25,214 nt of DNA, taken from positions 1 through 25,214 of IMG/VR virus record IMGVR_UViG_3300033145_000405. One strand, 5' to 3'. Positions 7,084-12,830 of the stretch are shown piece after piece. The stretch is from a virus. The position numbers and the translations under genes are program-made. Under the pieces are notes generated by a model, which was given only the letters and a program-made list of their open reading frames with translations, ran no database searches and was not told the DNA's origin. Each line of letters opens with the position of its first letter. The stretch's first letter is position 1.

Positions 7084-7183
7084 ATTTATCACCTCCTTTA
7101 TAATAAGATTTTGTCGAGTGCTGTAATTGTCAAGCCCAGAAACACTCCGACTACTGGACAACCCTGCATGGCGGGGTTTCATA
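7084..7183 (-). promoter_or_regulatory. Structured leader element, copy 2
   Basis: It begins with the upstream gene's terminal GAA TAG and shares GAAAYCCCGCYATGC and RGGGTYGT with copy 1 at 5041-5126. After that the leftward RNA can pair GTCGGAGTG with CACTCGAC (one bulged G) around a CTG...CAG inner stem, before AAGGAGGTGATAAAT. In copy 2 the first hairpin has one C-A mismatch. An unannotated cis-acting RNA or a duplicated mobile segment are both possible. Confidence 0.5.
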
Positions 7184-7504
7184 CTATTCCTGATCTTTCA
7201 TTTCTTCTTCGAGAGCATTTATATTTTCCTGTAGGTTTTCCTTACTGTGTTCTTCCATCCGGAGAAATGCTTTCTTGTACATATGCGATTCTGTCGGATG
7301 TTCTCTCAGCAGCTTCCTAAAATAAATACCCCAGTTCCTTTGCAGTTCTTGTTCCGGCGCTTCGCCTGGAATAAACATAGCATTTTTACCCATGTCATAT
7401 TTCTTTATAAGGTTCTTTTGAAATATAACAATTGTGTTCATCATGTTTTTCTCGATCTCCGCTAACTTCTCTTTTGATCTTTTCTTTCTTTCGTGTCTAT
7501 TCAT
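7184..7504 (-). CDS. Hypothetical charged, coiled-coil-like protein
   Basis: 106 residues, strongly charged, opening NRHERKKRSKEKLAEIEKN and ending with an acidic helix (ENINALEEEMKDQE). The ATG overlaps the end of the previous gene. The final GAA TAG opens leader copy 2. No catalytic motif is visible. Confidence 0.65.
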   Translation of the reverse strand: MNRHERKKRSKEKLAEIEKNMMNTIVIFQKNLIKKYDMGKNAMFIPGEAPEQELQRNWGIYFRKLLREHPTESHMYKKAFLRMEEHSKENLQENINALEEEMKDQE

Positions 7505-7685
7505 CGCTGTTAACCACCTCCCCTATCATTGCGATCCGGCAATCGTCGCATGGTCTTTTGTCTTCATCCTTAATAACATCAGCATAGTTATTGCCGAGCA
7601 TAGGCATACCACATAATGTCTCGATAGCATTTGGTTCAGTCCAATGCTGTTGACCTGACCGCTTCACCCATTCGTAATGTTCCAT
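7497..7685 (-). CDS. Small zinc-binding phage protein
   Basis: 62 residues. TLCGMPMLG and RPCDDCRIAM give a cysteine pattern (C..., CxxC) seen in many small phage proteins with an HxxxTLCG...CxxC layout (HWTEPNAIETLCG); these are probably structural zinc sites. AAGGAG lies about 11 nt before the ATG. Function unknown. Confidence 0.65.
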   Translation of the reverse strand: MEHYEWVKRSGQQHWTEPNAIETLCGMPMLGNNYADVIKDEDKRPCDDCRIAMIGEVVNSDE

Positions 7686-7687
7686 AT

Positions 7688-7894
7688 CTATTCTGCTCCT
7701 TTTCTGCTTTCATACCTGGCTACAACCATAGCACGCTTATTTGCGGAAAGATTGCTTTTCTTCTCCATTATAAGAGCATATTCCTTATTAATATCTATGC
7801 CCTTTAATGGATCTCTCGGCATAGCATCATCTCCGCATTGTGCATAAGCCATAGACATGTAAGTAGCCATAAGTCCTTTTATATTCTTTTTCAT
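7688..7894 (-). CDS. Hypothetical protein
   Basis: 68 residues from ATG at 7894 (MKKNIKGLMATYMSMAYAQC), chosen because the start overlaps the upstream stop as TAATG, with AGAGGA nearby. A longer frame to 7951 would overlap the upstream gene by 58 nt. Met-rich N-terminal half; the C-terminus is basic (NKRAMVVARYESRKGAE). No domain recognised. Confidence 0.6.
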   Translation of the reverse strand: MKKNIKGLMATYMSMAYAQCGDDAMPRDPLKGIDINKEYALIMEKKSNLSANKRAMVVARYESRKGAE

Positions 7895-8115
7895 TACACT
7901 TCCTCTCGGGAGAAGAATGTATCGGTCCCGTCTTTCTTTATGATCAGACATACTTTGTAATCATCCGTAAGCATTTCTTTTACGTCGTCAGATATAAGCA
8001 ACATATTGTCGATATGCTCGATTACATCTTCCAGGAACTCGTTCATTACAGAGTTTCTTTTTTCCTGATCCCAGTTTTTAACCGGGGCATTATTCGTTTT
8101 CATTTTCTCCGTCAT
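7894..8115 (-). CDS. Hypothetical acidic protein
   Basis: 73 residues. The start is fixed by GGAGGCGAGTTCA inside the upstream coding region, eight bases before the ATG at 8115. The middle is acidic and helical (MNEFLEDVIEHIDNMLLISD). It overlaps the preceding gene by 26 nt and its stop is shared with the next start. Function unknown. Confidence 0.6.
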   Translation of the reverse strand: MTEKMKTNNAPVKNWDQEKRNSVMNEFLEDVIEHIDNMLLISDDVKEMLTDDYKVCLIIKKDGTDTFFSREEV

Positions 8116-8584
8116 TGAACTCGCCTCCTTTACTTAATCCTATCTCATCATATAAGAAATACTCTTGACCATATCCAAGAACCTGTTGACATAACTCTTT
8201 ACCTTCACGCCAATCCATATCATTTCCATCTGAAGATACTTTAATATCCTTATCAAACATATGCTTAGCTATGATAAGAATACATACAACAGCAATATCA
8301 TATGGCTTATACGCCGTCTTGCAAAAAGCGAACTGCTTTCCATCTCGTTCTATGCTATATGATCTTTTTGGGAACACTCTTTCTATTGAAAACGTTTCGT
8401 GTGAATCATCTTCCCGGCCGTTGAAATGTATCTCACCTGGAAGCATAATCGGATGATTGTTACCCATCGGTCCGGCAATATCAACGTCCAGATGTTCCTG
8501 TATCTTCTGGAAATCTGATACCATATCTTCGAACTGTTTTTCATCCAAACTTTCCTTCCTGTACCAGTAATGCGTATATCCCAT
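8090..8584 (-). CDS. Conserved MGYTHYW-type hypothetical protein
   Basis: 164 residues from ATG at 8584, eight bases after GGAGG; an ATG at 8593 sits too close to the site. The N-terminal MGYTHYWYR is characteristic of a widespread phage and bacterial protein family of unknown function. HPIMLPGEIHFNG and ETFSIERVF are the other conserved-looking parts. A leader with a GC-rich hairpin precedes it. Confidence 0.7.
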   Translation of the reverse strand: MGYTHYWYRKESLDEKQFEDMVSDFQKIQEHLDVDIAGPMGNNHPIMLPGEIHFNGREDDSHETFSIERVFPKRSYSIERDGKQFAFCKTAYKPYDIAVVCILIIAKHMFDKDIKVSSDGNDMDWREGKELCQQVLGYGQEYFLYDEIGLSKGGEFNDGENENE

Positions 8585-8661
8585 TCGTCTCACCTCCTTT
8601 TATATAAGAGCTTCGTTTTTGTATCGAATAAGTTCTGAACTCCCCGGACGTTATCCCCGGG
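8585..8661 (-). promoter_or_regulatory. Leader with GC-rich hairpin before the MGYTHYW gene
   Basis: CCCGG and CCGGG (8643-8661) form a five-pair stem whose loop holds the TAA stop codon of the upstream 47-residue gene. About 45 AT-rich bases follow before AAGGAGGTG. No T-run follows the stem, so it is not a standard terminator. Possibly a translation-coupling or RNA-stability element. Confidence 0.3.
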
Positions 8662-8794
8662 TACTGAAATAAATCGCATAGAGCTGTTTCTTGTTCATGA
8701 TCTTCAGCTTTTTTGGACTGTAACCGCTGTTCTTTTCAAGCCAGTATATCAGCTGCCATTTAAACTGAGGGATCCAATAATTTTTCTTTCTCAT
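8651..8794 (-). CDS. 47-residue small basic protein
   Basis: ATG at 8794 overlaps the stop of the DUF2958 gene as ATGA. The product begins MRKKNYWIPQFKWQLIYWLE and contains SPKKLKIMNKKQLYAIYF, a basic helical segment typical of small phage DNA-associated proteins. The 4-nt overlap argues strongly that it is a real coupled gene. Function unknown. Confidence 0.65.
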   Translation of the reverse strand: MRKKNYWIPQFKWQLIYWLEKNSGYSPKKLKIMNKKQLYAIYFSTRG

Positions 8795-9105
8795 AATATT
8801 TTCTCCATTACTTCGGCTAAAGTATGATCTCCGAAATGCAAATCCCGTTCAATACCGAGACCCATGATTTTCAACTCAGCCAGTTCTGTTTCAGAAAAAT
8901 AACCCAGTTCGTTTTCCGTTCCTCTCACATAACCGAAGAACATATAAGTACCGTCTTCCTGTTTATCGCCTTCCGTCACATACCACGTCCAAGAACTAAA
9001 TGAATGGAAGTATTTAATGATGACCTTTGTTTCTTCTGCTGACTTTTTTTCGTTACTGTACAGCGCTGGAAGTTTTTTCTCTAGTTCTTTTGTCATTAAC
9101 TTCAT
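8791..9105 (-). CDS. DUF2958-family protein
   Basis: 104 residues from ATG at 9105 with AAGGAGG nine bases upstream. It matches the DUF2958 pattern: KKLPALYSNEK (10-20), KYFHSFSSWTWYVTEGD (31-47), FFGYVRGTENELGYFSETEL (56-75) and IERDLHFG (85-92). The family is common on plasmids, integrative elements and phages; its biochemical role is not established. It overlaps the upstream zinc-ribbon gene by 53 nt. Confidence 0.85.
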   Translation of the reverse strand: MKLMTKELEKKLPALYSNEKKSAEETKVIIKYFHSFSSWTWYVTEGDKQEDGTYMFFGYVRGTENELGYFSETELAELKIMGLGIERDLHFGDHTLAEVMEKIL

Positions 9106-9286
9106 CTTTCTTAGCCTCCTTACTACATTTTCCGCAGGTATACTTGTCTTCGTCACAGATATACCTACCCACTTTAACGATTTTTCCACAGGCACCGCAT
9201 CTCAGCTCGCGCGGGTTTTTCTCAGCCTTTTCTTTAGCAGGTTTTACTGTCACCCATCTACCTGCTACTTTCTTCTTATTTACCAA
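9053..9286 (-). CDS. Zinc-ribbon small protein, TTG start
   Basis: 77 residues with LRCGACGKIV and TCGKCSKEA, a clear CxxC...CxxC zinc ribbon between basic flanks. A GTG at 9295 lies inside the GGAGGTG site; TTG at 9286, eight bases after GGAGG, is the better start and follows the upstream stop by one base (TAAATTG). Possibly nucleic-acid binding. Confidence 0.6.
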   Translation of the reverse strand: MVNKKKVAGRWVTVKPAKEKAEKNPRELRCGACGKIVKVGRYICDEDKYTCGKCSKEAKKDEVNDKRTREKTSSAVQ

Positions 9287-9287
9287 T

Positions 9288-9506
9288 TTATTCACCTCCT
9301 TCTAATGTTTTTATTGCGAGATCAATTTTCCACATGTCTTTCCGTAGTACAAGTATAGAGCATTTGTTGCAGTAGCTTCTTTTGTTCTTACCGTATGCGT
9401 TCTTAAAGTACCGGATAAGAACTCGTTGACCCGGTAATATAGAAGCCCGGCAAGTCTCTATCTTGCATATACGTTTCCTTTTGGATATTTCTATTTTGCA
9501 ATCCAA
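9288..9506 (-). CDS. Small cysteine-rich protein, TTG start
   Basis: 72 residues (TTG at 9506, preceded by GGGGGTGAGAATA). Cysteines occur as KRICKIETCRASI and SYCNKCSILV, giving a possible zinc site; LPGQRVLIRYFKNAYGKNKR lies between. An in-frame GTG at 9515 overlaps the ribosome binding site and is unlikely. No family recognised. Confidence 0.55.
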   Translation of the reverse strand: MDCKIEISKRKRICKIETCRASILPGQRVLIRYFKNAYGKNKRSYCNKCSILVLRKDMWKIDLAIKTLEGGE

Positions 9507-9518
9507 TATTCTCACCCC

Positions 9519-9725
9519 CTATTCTTTCCAGTTCCTATCAAAAGCAACGTAGAGATCTTCTAAATCCTGATCTTTATACGCCCTTGCGTCCTGGTCTAAA
9601 CTATCCCAGAACGCTGTGATCTTTTCTCTCGTCCCACGCATTAACGGACCGAAACAAACATCCGTCGTAGTACACGCGAAAGATGACCTTTTCTTTTTCT
9701 CGTCATAAATGATAATACACGACAT
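9519..9725 (-). CDS. Hypothetical protein
   Basis: 68 residues from ATG at 9725, eight bases after GGAGG: MSCIIIYDEKKKRSSFACTT and on to FDRNWKE. Cys-containing N-terminal strands are followed by an acidic helix (SLDQDARAYKDQDLEDLYVA). A GTG at 9734 is within the binding site. Function unknown. Confidence 0.55.
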   Translation of the reverse strand: MSCIIIYDEKKKRSSFACTTTDVCFGPLMRGTREKITAFWDSLDQDARAYKDQDLEDLYVAFDRNWKE

Positions 9726-9738
9726 GATTTTCACCTCC

Positions 9739-9996
9739 TCATATCTTACCTGCTTGTTTTAACCTTCTTATAAATTCTGGAGCTTCGCAATCTTCTTCGA
9801 GATAAACTGCCAGTTGACCTATGTATCCATATTGACAGATAGATAGAGCAACTAAATAAAACCTATCGTTGCATGGTACGCAGAGATACCCGTGACCGGC
9901 TGTGTAGATGAAATCATATCCTTCTTTGGTCTTTTCAACCATCTGCACTTCGTCGTCCGATTTTAAATGTTGTAACTCTTTTTGATATTCGTTCAT
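9739..9996 (-). CDS. Hypothetical protein
   Basis: 85 residues starting MNEYQKELQHLKSDDEVQMV, with an internal beta segment (YDFIYTAGHGYLCVPCNDRF) that contains a CVPC pair. TAGGAGG precedes the ATG. No domain recognised. Confidence 0.6.
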   Translation of the reverse strand: MNEYQKELQHLKSDDEVQMVEKTKEGYDFIYTAGHGYLCVPCNDRFYLVALSICQYGYIGQLAVYLEEDCEAPEFIRRLKQAGKI

Positions 9997-10008
9997 AGAA
10001 CAATCCTC

Positions 10009-10200
10009 CTACATTAAAAACTCATCTAAATAATCTGGTTCCAGACCAAACCATTCATTACAGAAATCTTCCATAGACATAAAAGATTCGCCTGCATTCA
10101 TCCTGGAATTGAAATCTTCCCTGGCGTCAGATATAAGACTTTTTGCATCTTCTTCGGTCATGTCATCTCTATCCATAAGAATTTGCTTGATTGTTTTCAA
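10009..10200 (-). CDS. Hypothetical small acidic protein, TTG start
   Basis: 63 residues from TTG at 10200 (KTIKQILMDRDDMTEEDAKS), eight bases after GGAGG. The frame is open further upstream to 10284, but that stretch is the hairpin leader. The C-terminus is acidic (EWFGLEPDYLDEFLM). Function unknown. Confidence 0.6.
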   Translation of the reverse strand: MKTIKQILMDRDDMTEEDAKSLISDAREDFNSRMNAGESFMSMEDFCNEWFGLEPDYLDEFLM

Positions 10201-10310
10201 TGTTCTCACCTCCTTTTGGTATACTGGTAGAGATACCACGGCGGCGCAGGTCCACAGGTCCCGTCCGCCGTGGTGAAAGATCAATTTTCGCGCATCCGTC
10301 CACCTCCCCC
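10201..10310 (-). promoter_or_regulatory. Leader with 10-bp GC-rich stem and a minimal upstream ORF
   Basis: ACCACGGCGG (10235-10244) and CCGCCGTGGT (10265-10274) pair perfectly around a 20-nt loop. A further GGTAT/ATACC stem lies between it and AAGGAGGTG. Upstream, GGGAGG precedes ATG CGC GAA AAT TGA, a four-codon frame (MREN) that could act as a leader peptide. There is no U-tract, so a terminator is not supported. Confidence 0.45.
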
Positions 10311-10322
10311 ACCTACCCGGCT

Positions 10323-10466
10323 TTATTTCTGATCGTTATATTCTTTTTCGATCTTTTTAAGCTGTTCGATAATACGTTCTCTATCCCAGTTGTATATCTT
10401 AGCAAGAAACGCAACAGATAGAAACGCTCCTAACGTATTGTGTGCTATTCTTTCTTCTTTATCCAT
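10323..10466 (-). CDS. 47-residue protein, paralogue of the following gene
   Basis: Starts MDKEERIAHNTLGAFLSVAF and continues LAKIYNWDRERIIEQLKKIE. The LGxxxSVAxLAxxYxWxxxRII pattern matches the neighbouring 63-residue protein (LGVMFSVADLAEMYKW, SSDRIILELRK), so the two are tandem duplicates. The SVAxLAxxYxW segment could be a helix-turn-helix. Function unknown. Confidence 0.6.
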   Translation of the reverse strand: MDKEERIAHNTLGAFLSVAFLAKIYNWDRERIIEQLKKIEKEYNDQK

Positions 10467-10480
10467 GTTATTCTAATCCC

Positions 10481-10672
10481 CTATTTCCGTGGTCGTGCTT
10501 TAGCTTTGTAATACTCCATCCTGTTCTTTCTCAACTCTAAGATAATTCTGTCGCTACTCCATTTGTACATCTCTGCCAGGTCAGCTACCGAGAACATAAC
10601 TCCTAAACAAGCTGACTCCCAGTAATCCCTGTCCTTTTTTTCGTATATCTCTAATGTTTTTTCTTTATCCAT
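10481..10672 (-). CDS. 63-residue protein, paralogue of the 47-residue neighbour
   Basis: MDKEKTLEIYEKKDRDYWES, then LGVMFSVADLAEMYKW and SSDRIILELRKNRMEYYKAK. The middle resembles a small helix-turn-helix. The start follows GGGAG within the end of the RlpA-like gene, two bases after its TAG, so it is coupled to it. Compared with the paralogue at 10323 it carries an extra N-terminal segment. Confidence 0.65.
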   Translation of the reverse strand: MDKEKTLEIYEKKDRDYWESACLGVMFSVADLAEMYKWSSDRIILELRKNRMEYYKAKARPRK

Positions 10673-10674
10673 TC

Positions 10675-11061
10675 CTAACTCCCTATCTTTTCTATACTTA
10701 CAGATATAATACCTGTATCCCTGTTTGCTATCATGGAGAAGGCAGCGCGTGAGAGATCTATAATTACGCCGCGAGATGTTGCTAATCTGCCGGGGCCGTA
10801 ATCATTGTGCCGGACTAAAACCATCTTGCCGTTCGCGAGATTGGTCACTTGATAGATATTGCCCCATTCTCTTGAGCGTCTTGCACAAGTCAGTTCGTTG
10901 TCGTAGAATCTCTCACCGCTAGCCGTCCATACACCGGACGTCCCTTCTCGTTTACAGCTGGCTTCTGAGTACCAGCTAGCTTTTCCCGTTTCGCTTTGGG
11001 CGGTTTGGGAAAATATTATACAGAATACTAGAGCCAAATACCGTTTTCTCAACTTTGACAT
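10675..11061 (-). CDS. RlpA-like double-psi beta-barrel protein with signal peptide
   Basis: 128 residues. A basic start and hydrophobic core (RKRYLALVFCIIFSQTAQS) form a Sec signal peptide, with cleavage likely near residue 23. The mature part matches the RlpA fold: GKASWYS (26-32), WTASGERF (45-52), VTNLANGKMVLVRHNDYGPG (72-91) and IDLSRAAF (101-108). In RlpA family enzymes the ND.GP aspartate (D87 here) is part of the lytic transglycosylase site. It lies among early genes, not in a lysis cassette with a visible holin. Possible roles are export of a peptidoglycan-acting enzyme for lysis, or modification of the host envelope. GGGAGG is nine bases before the ATG. Confidence 0.85.
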   Translation of the reverse strand: MSKLRKRYLALVFCIIFSQTAQSETGKASWYSEASCKREGTSGVWTASGERFYDNELTCARRSREWGNIYQVTNLANGKMVLVRHNDYGPGRLATSRGVIIDLSRAAFSMIANRDTGIISVSIEKIGS

Positions 11062-11102
11062 TCTTACAACCTCCCACTAACTTCATCTGTTGAACTTTCA
11101 GA

Positions 11103-11285
11103 TCACGCGATACATTCCTGGTATCTTTCCCATTCCGCTTCACGATATGCCTCCATTTGTATCTCCAGTACAGGAGATACTAGTTGTGTGGAAGTACAAT
11201 CCTTACATTCCGTAGGATCTTCTTGGTTCATATCCCAGGCTGGTTTGTATCTTCCGCATTTATGACAATGAAACCGTTTAAGCAT
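11103..11285 (-). CDS. Small zinc-finger protein
   Basis: 60 residues: MLKRFHCHKCGRYKPAWDMN, then TECKDCTSTQ. The two CxxC pairs make a zinc ribbon. GGAGGGACGAA precedes the ATG at 11285; a longer in-frame extension would overlap the upstream gene. The C-terminus is helical and acidic (EAYREAEWERYQECIA). Probably a nucleic-acid or protein-binding phage accessory. Confidence 0.65.
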   Translation of the reverse strand: MLKRFHCHKCGRYKPAWDMNQEDPTECKDCTSTQLVSPVLEIQMEAYREAEWERYQECIA

Positions 11286-11460
11286 TTCGTCCCTCCTTTT
11301 TTTGGTAACGAGCTGTAACTTTGGTCTGCTCCGTGTCAATGTAATATACACGGATGAAACGTTCGACAGCTTCCTCGCATGAAAAAGCCCAAGTCGTTGT
11401 TTTGTAGTAGATACCATTCATGTAGATATCTATGTTTCTTTTGTTATCTGGTTTCTTCAT
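11278..11460 (-). CDS. Hypothetical small protein
   Basis: 60 residues, MKKPDNKRNIDIYMNGIYYK then TTTWAFSCEEAVERFIRVYY. The NGIYYKTTT...SCEEAVERF layout (strand, then helix) recalls small phage proteins of unknown function. AAGGA is near the ATG, and the end overlaps the next start by 8 nt. Confidence 0.55.
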   Translation of the reverse strand: MKKPDNKRNIDIYMNGIYYKTTTWAFSCEEAVERFIRVYYIDTEQTKVTARYQKKEGRNA

Positions 11461-11576
11461 TGATTGTCCTTGTGTTATTCGATGCTTTGTTTCTGTATTC
11501 CATAGATATTCGATGCTGTGTCTCAGAGTGTCGAAGATGTAGGAAGGAAGGTAGCCCGTCCTTCTGTTTTAACTCA

Positions 11577-11664
11577 ACACTTATTACTACACCTTATAAT
11601 ATATAATATAAGAGTAGTAATATAATATAGTAATATAATGTAGTATAAGATAAGATATACCTTA
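11577..11664. repeat. AT-rich segment with 13-bp direct repeats (candidate unwinding element)
   Basis: Within a gene-free stretch (11461-11739), TAGTAATATAATA (11615-11627) is followed at once by TAGTAATATAATG (11628-11640) and a partial third copy starting TAGTATAAG. The surrounding ~90 bp is nearly all A and T. Tandem AT-rich 13-mers are a hallmark of bacterial DNA unwinding elements. The same stretch also contains a duplicated ATTCGATGCT (near 11478 and 11508) further left. Confidence 0.55.
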
Positions 11665-11685
11665 CACATTGCATTCATCTCAATA

Positions 11686-11738
11686 CTGTTACGATACCCC
11701 TTAAAGGAGGTCGGTCTTCCTCTAGGGAGGCGTAACAG
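11686..11738. repeat. 53-bp three-way-junction inverted repeat
   Basis: CTGTTACG (11686-11693) and CGTAACAG (11731-11738) are perfectly complementary. Between them the leftward RNA can form two arms, CCTC-CCTA-GAGG and CCTC...GGGG. It begins one base beyond the stop of the gene at 11740. Possible 3' end, RNA processing element or protein site. No T-run follows, so it is not a simple terminator. Confidence 0.5.
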
Positions 11739-11739
11739 T

Positions 11740-12012
11740 TTACGTCTTCGGTTGGAGCTTTTCCAGCTCAGGCATAAAGTTTCTAAGGTTCCCGTTGTCT
11801 AGCCCCATGCCCCGGAACTTGTCAACGATTTGGTTGTGGTATCCACAGAGGTCTGTACCTAAAGACGGGTCAGAGAACACCTTCTTGTATTTCCTATCCC
11901 CGCAGAACTCGCATCTAAAATCCCGCAATACTGTAAGTACATGGATGGCGTATTCATCCTCATCCGTGTCCTCGATTTGCTGGATTAATTTTTTCTTTGT
12001 CTCAGATAACAT
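11740..12012 (-). CDS. Small zinc-site protein next to the DnaA-box cluster
   Basis: 90 residues from ATG at 12012, seven bases after GGAGG: MLSETKKKLIQQIEDTDEDE, then FRCEFCGDRKYKK and TDLCGYHNQIVDKF. The CxxC...CxxH arrangement is a probable zinc site. It lies between two origin-like elements (DnaA boxes and AT-rich 13-mers), so a role in replication initiation is possible but unproven. Confidence 0.6.
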   Translation of the reverse strand: MLSETKKKLIQQIEDTDEDEYAIHVLTVLRDFRCEFCGDRKYKKVFSDPSLGTDLCGYHNQIVDKFRGMGLDNGNLRNFMPELEKLQPKT

Positions 12013-12084
12013 GGTATTTCCTCCAGTATAAGAGATAATATAACAGGTGAATTTTCTATCCTTCTGTTCTGGCATGGATGAAAT

Positions 12085-12200
12085 GTGTCCACAGGATGTC
12101 CACAATCTATCCACATATCCAAGTCTTTTTAAATGTGGACAACTTGTAGACAAAAAAGAAAGGTGTGGACAACATTGCTGTTATCCACACCTTATCCACA
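12085..12200. other. Cluster of DnaA-box-like sequences, candidate replication origin
   Basis: In 116 bp there are seven matches to the bacterial DnaA box TTATCCACA. Two are exact (12181-12189 and 12192-12200). CTATCCACA (12107-12115) has one mismatch. TGTGGACAA on the reverse orientation (12134-12142 and 12164-12172) has one mismatch each. Two weaker TGTCCACA sites lie at 12085-12093 and 12096-12104. The stretch is gene-free. DnaA boxes at this density mark a host-DnaA-dependent origin or a DnaA-regulated region. Confidence 0.75.
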
Positions 12201-12452
12201 TTATCCGATAGTACGATAGTACGGGACGAACTCGGCAGATCTGCCGTCATTCCTGATCTTGGTTGACGGAACGGAGACAACGTCACCATTCGCATCCATT
12301 GTGTACCATTTCCCAGACTCCAGACCTTCGACGTCAGGTTCAGACGTAAAAGCCATGCCTCTGGTTGCGCCCAGTTTTGCGATAGCACCATCCAGTTTTG
12401 TGGGGTCATCTTTCGCATCCTGCAACATTTTCAACAATTCAGCTTTTTTCAT
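12201..12452 (-). CDS. Hypothetical protein, first gene of the leftward operon
   Basis: 83 residues (MKKAELLKMLQDAKDDPTKL ... SGKWYTMDANGDVVSVPS). AGGAGGTGAATT precedes the ATG. It is the first leftward gene after the divergent control region and its stop abuts the last DnaA box. No domain recognised; the N-terminal helix followed by a beta domain could be structural or regulatory. Confidence 0.65.
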   Translation of the reverse strand: MKKAELLKMLQDAKDDPTKLDGAIAKLGATRGMAFTSEPDVEGLESGKWYTMDANGDVVSVPSTKIRNDGRSAEFVPYYRTIG

Positions 12453-12513
12453 AATTCACCTCCTCAACTTTTTTCATCTTTTGAAATTATTTCATATTCC
12501 TTATTCATATCTA

Positions 12514-12522
12514 AGTATATCA
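12514..12522 (-). promoter_or_regulatory. Extended -10 promoter for the leftward early genes
   Basis: On the leftward strand TGATATACT fits an extended -10 (TGnTATAAT, one mismatch). No good -35 is present at 17 bp, as allowed for extended -10 promoters. It lies about 55 bp upstream of the ATG at 12452. The operator-like 12-mer ACATACATATGT occupies the spacer at 12524-12535. Confidence 0.5.
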
Positions 12523-12586
12523 TACATACATATGTGTTGCGCGACACAGAATGAATTACTTTTTTGCGGTTAATTTATTCGTGATG

Positions 12587-12595
12587 TGCTATAAT
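12587..12595 (+). promoter_or_regulatory. Rightward extended -10 promoter (P1)
   Basis: TGCTATAAT is a perfect extended -10 element (TGnTATAAT). The -35 region is poor. It would start transcription near 12602 and produce the structured leader at 12619-12688 ahead of the late genes. Confidence 0.6.
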
Positions 12596-12618
12596 GCAGT
12601 CATAGTACGGCTTTGCGG

Positions 12619-12688
12619 ATACTAATATAGGAAAACGGAATTAGGGATCGGCGCTACAGCCTCCCAGATATTAGCATCGAATTAGTAT
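12619..12688 (+). promoter_or_regulatory. Structured leader with mutually exclusive stems
   Basis: ATACTAAT (12619-12626) can pair with ATTAGTAT (12681-12688). The overlapping CTAATAT (12622-12628) can instead pair with ATATTAG (12668-12674). Between them GGGA..GGC-loop-GCC..TCCC (12644-12665) forms a stable hairpin. Two competing helices in a leader are the layout of an attenuator or switch, but no known riboswitch is recognised. From 12689 to 12801 I see only AT-rich sequence; one repeat, ATCGAATWAGTAT, occurs at 12676 and 12768. Confidence 0.4.
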
Positions 12689-12801
12689 TTCAACATATAA
12701 AATAAAATACAGGGATACTTCAACCCGTTACATTGCATACAGTTACGTTTTATCGCTATATTCAACTATCGAATAAGTATAGTACCTAAAAAATAAAAAA
12801 T

Positions 12802-12830
12802 TTGACTTTCCTGGATAAGTACTGTATGCT
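12802..12830 (+). promoter_or_regulatory. Rightward sigma-70 promoter (P2) with A-tract upstream
   Basis: TTGACT (12802-12807), a 17-bp spacer and TATGCT (12825-12830) resemble the sigma-70 consensus (5/6 and 4/6). The AAAAAATAAAAAATT run just upstream would act as an UP element. It is 47 bp from the ATG at 12877 and could drive the late operon. Confidence 0.65.

Noticed and set aside
7084-7182. N-terminal extension MKPRHAGLSSSRSVSG of the small gene at 6919
   Set aside because: The extension corresponds to the conserved leader element, and the ATG at 7083 has an ideal ribosome binding site.
9017-9358. Rightward frames of about 90-110 codons rich in Phe, Ser and Leu
   Set aside because: They are antisense shadows of the zinc-ribbon and DUF2958 genes, which have good starts and motifs.
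11615-11650. CRISPR-like direct repeats
   Set aside because: The 13-bp copies are directly adjacent with no spacers and nearly pure A/T.
12107-12418. Leftward 103-codon frame MRKMTPQNWMVL...
   Set aside because: It runs through the DnaA-box region and overlaps the gene at 12201-12452 in another frame, without a ribosome binding site.
12596-12700. tRNA-like fold in the late leader
   Set aside because: No TPsiC-arm GTTCRANYC sequence and no acceptor stem of seven pairs could be found.
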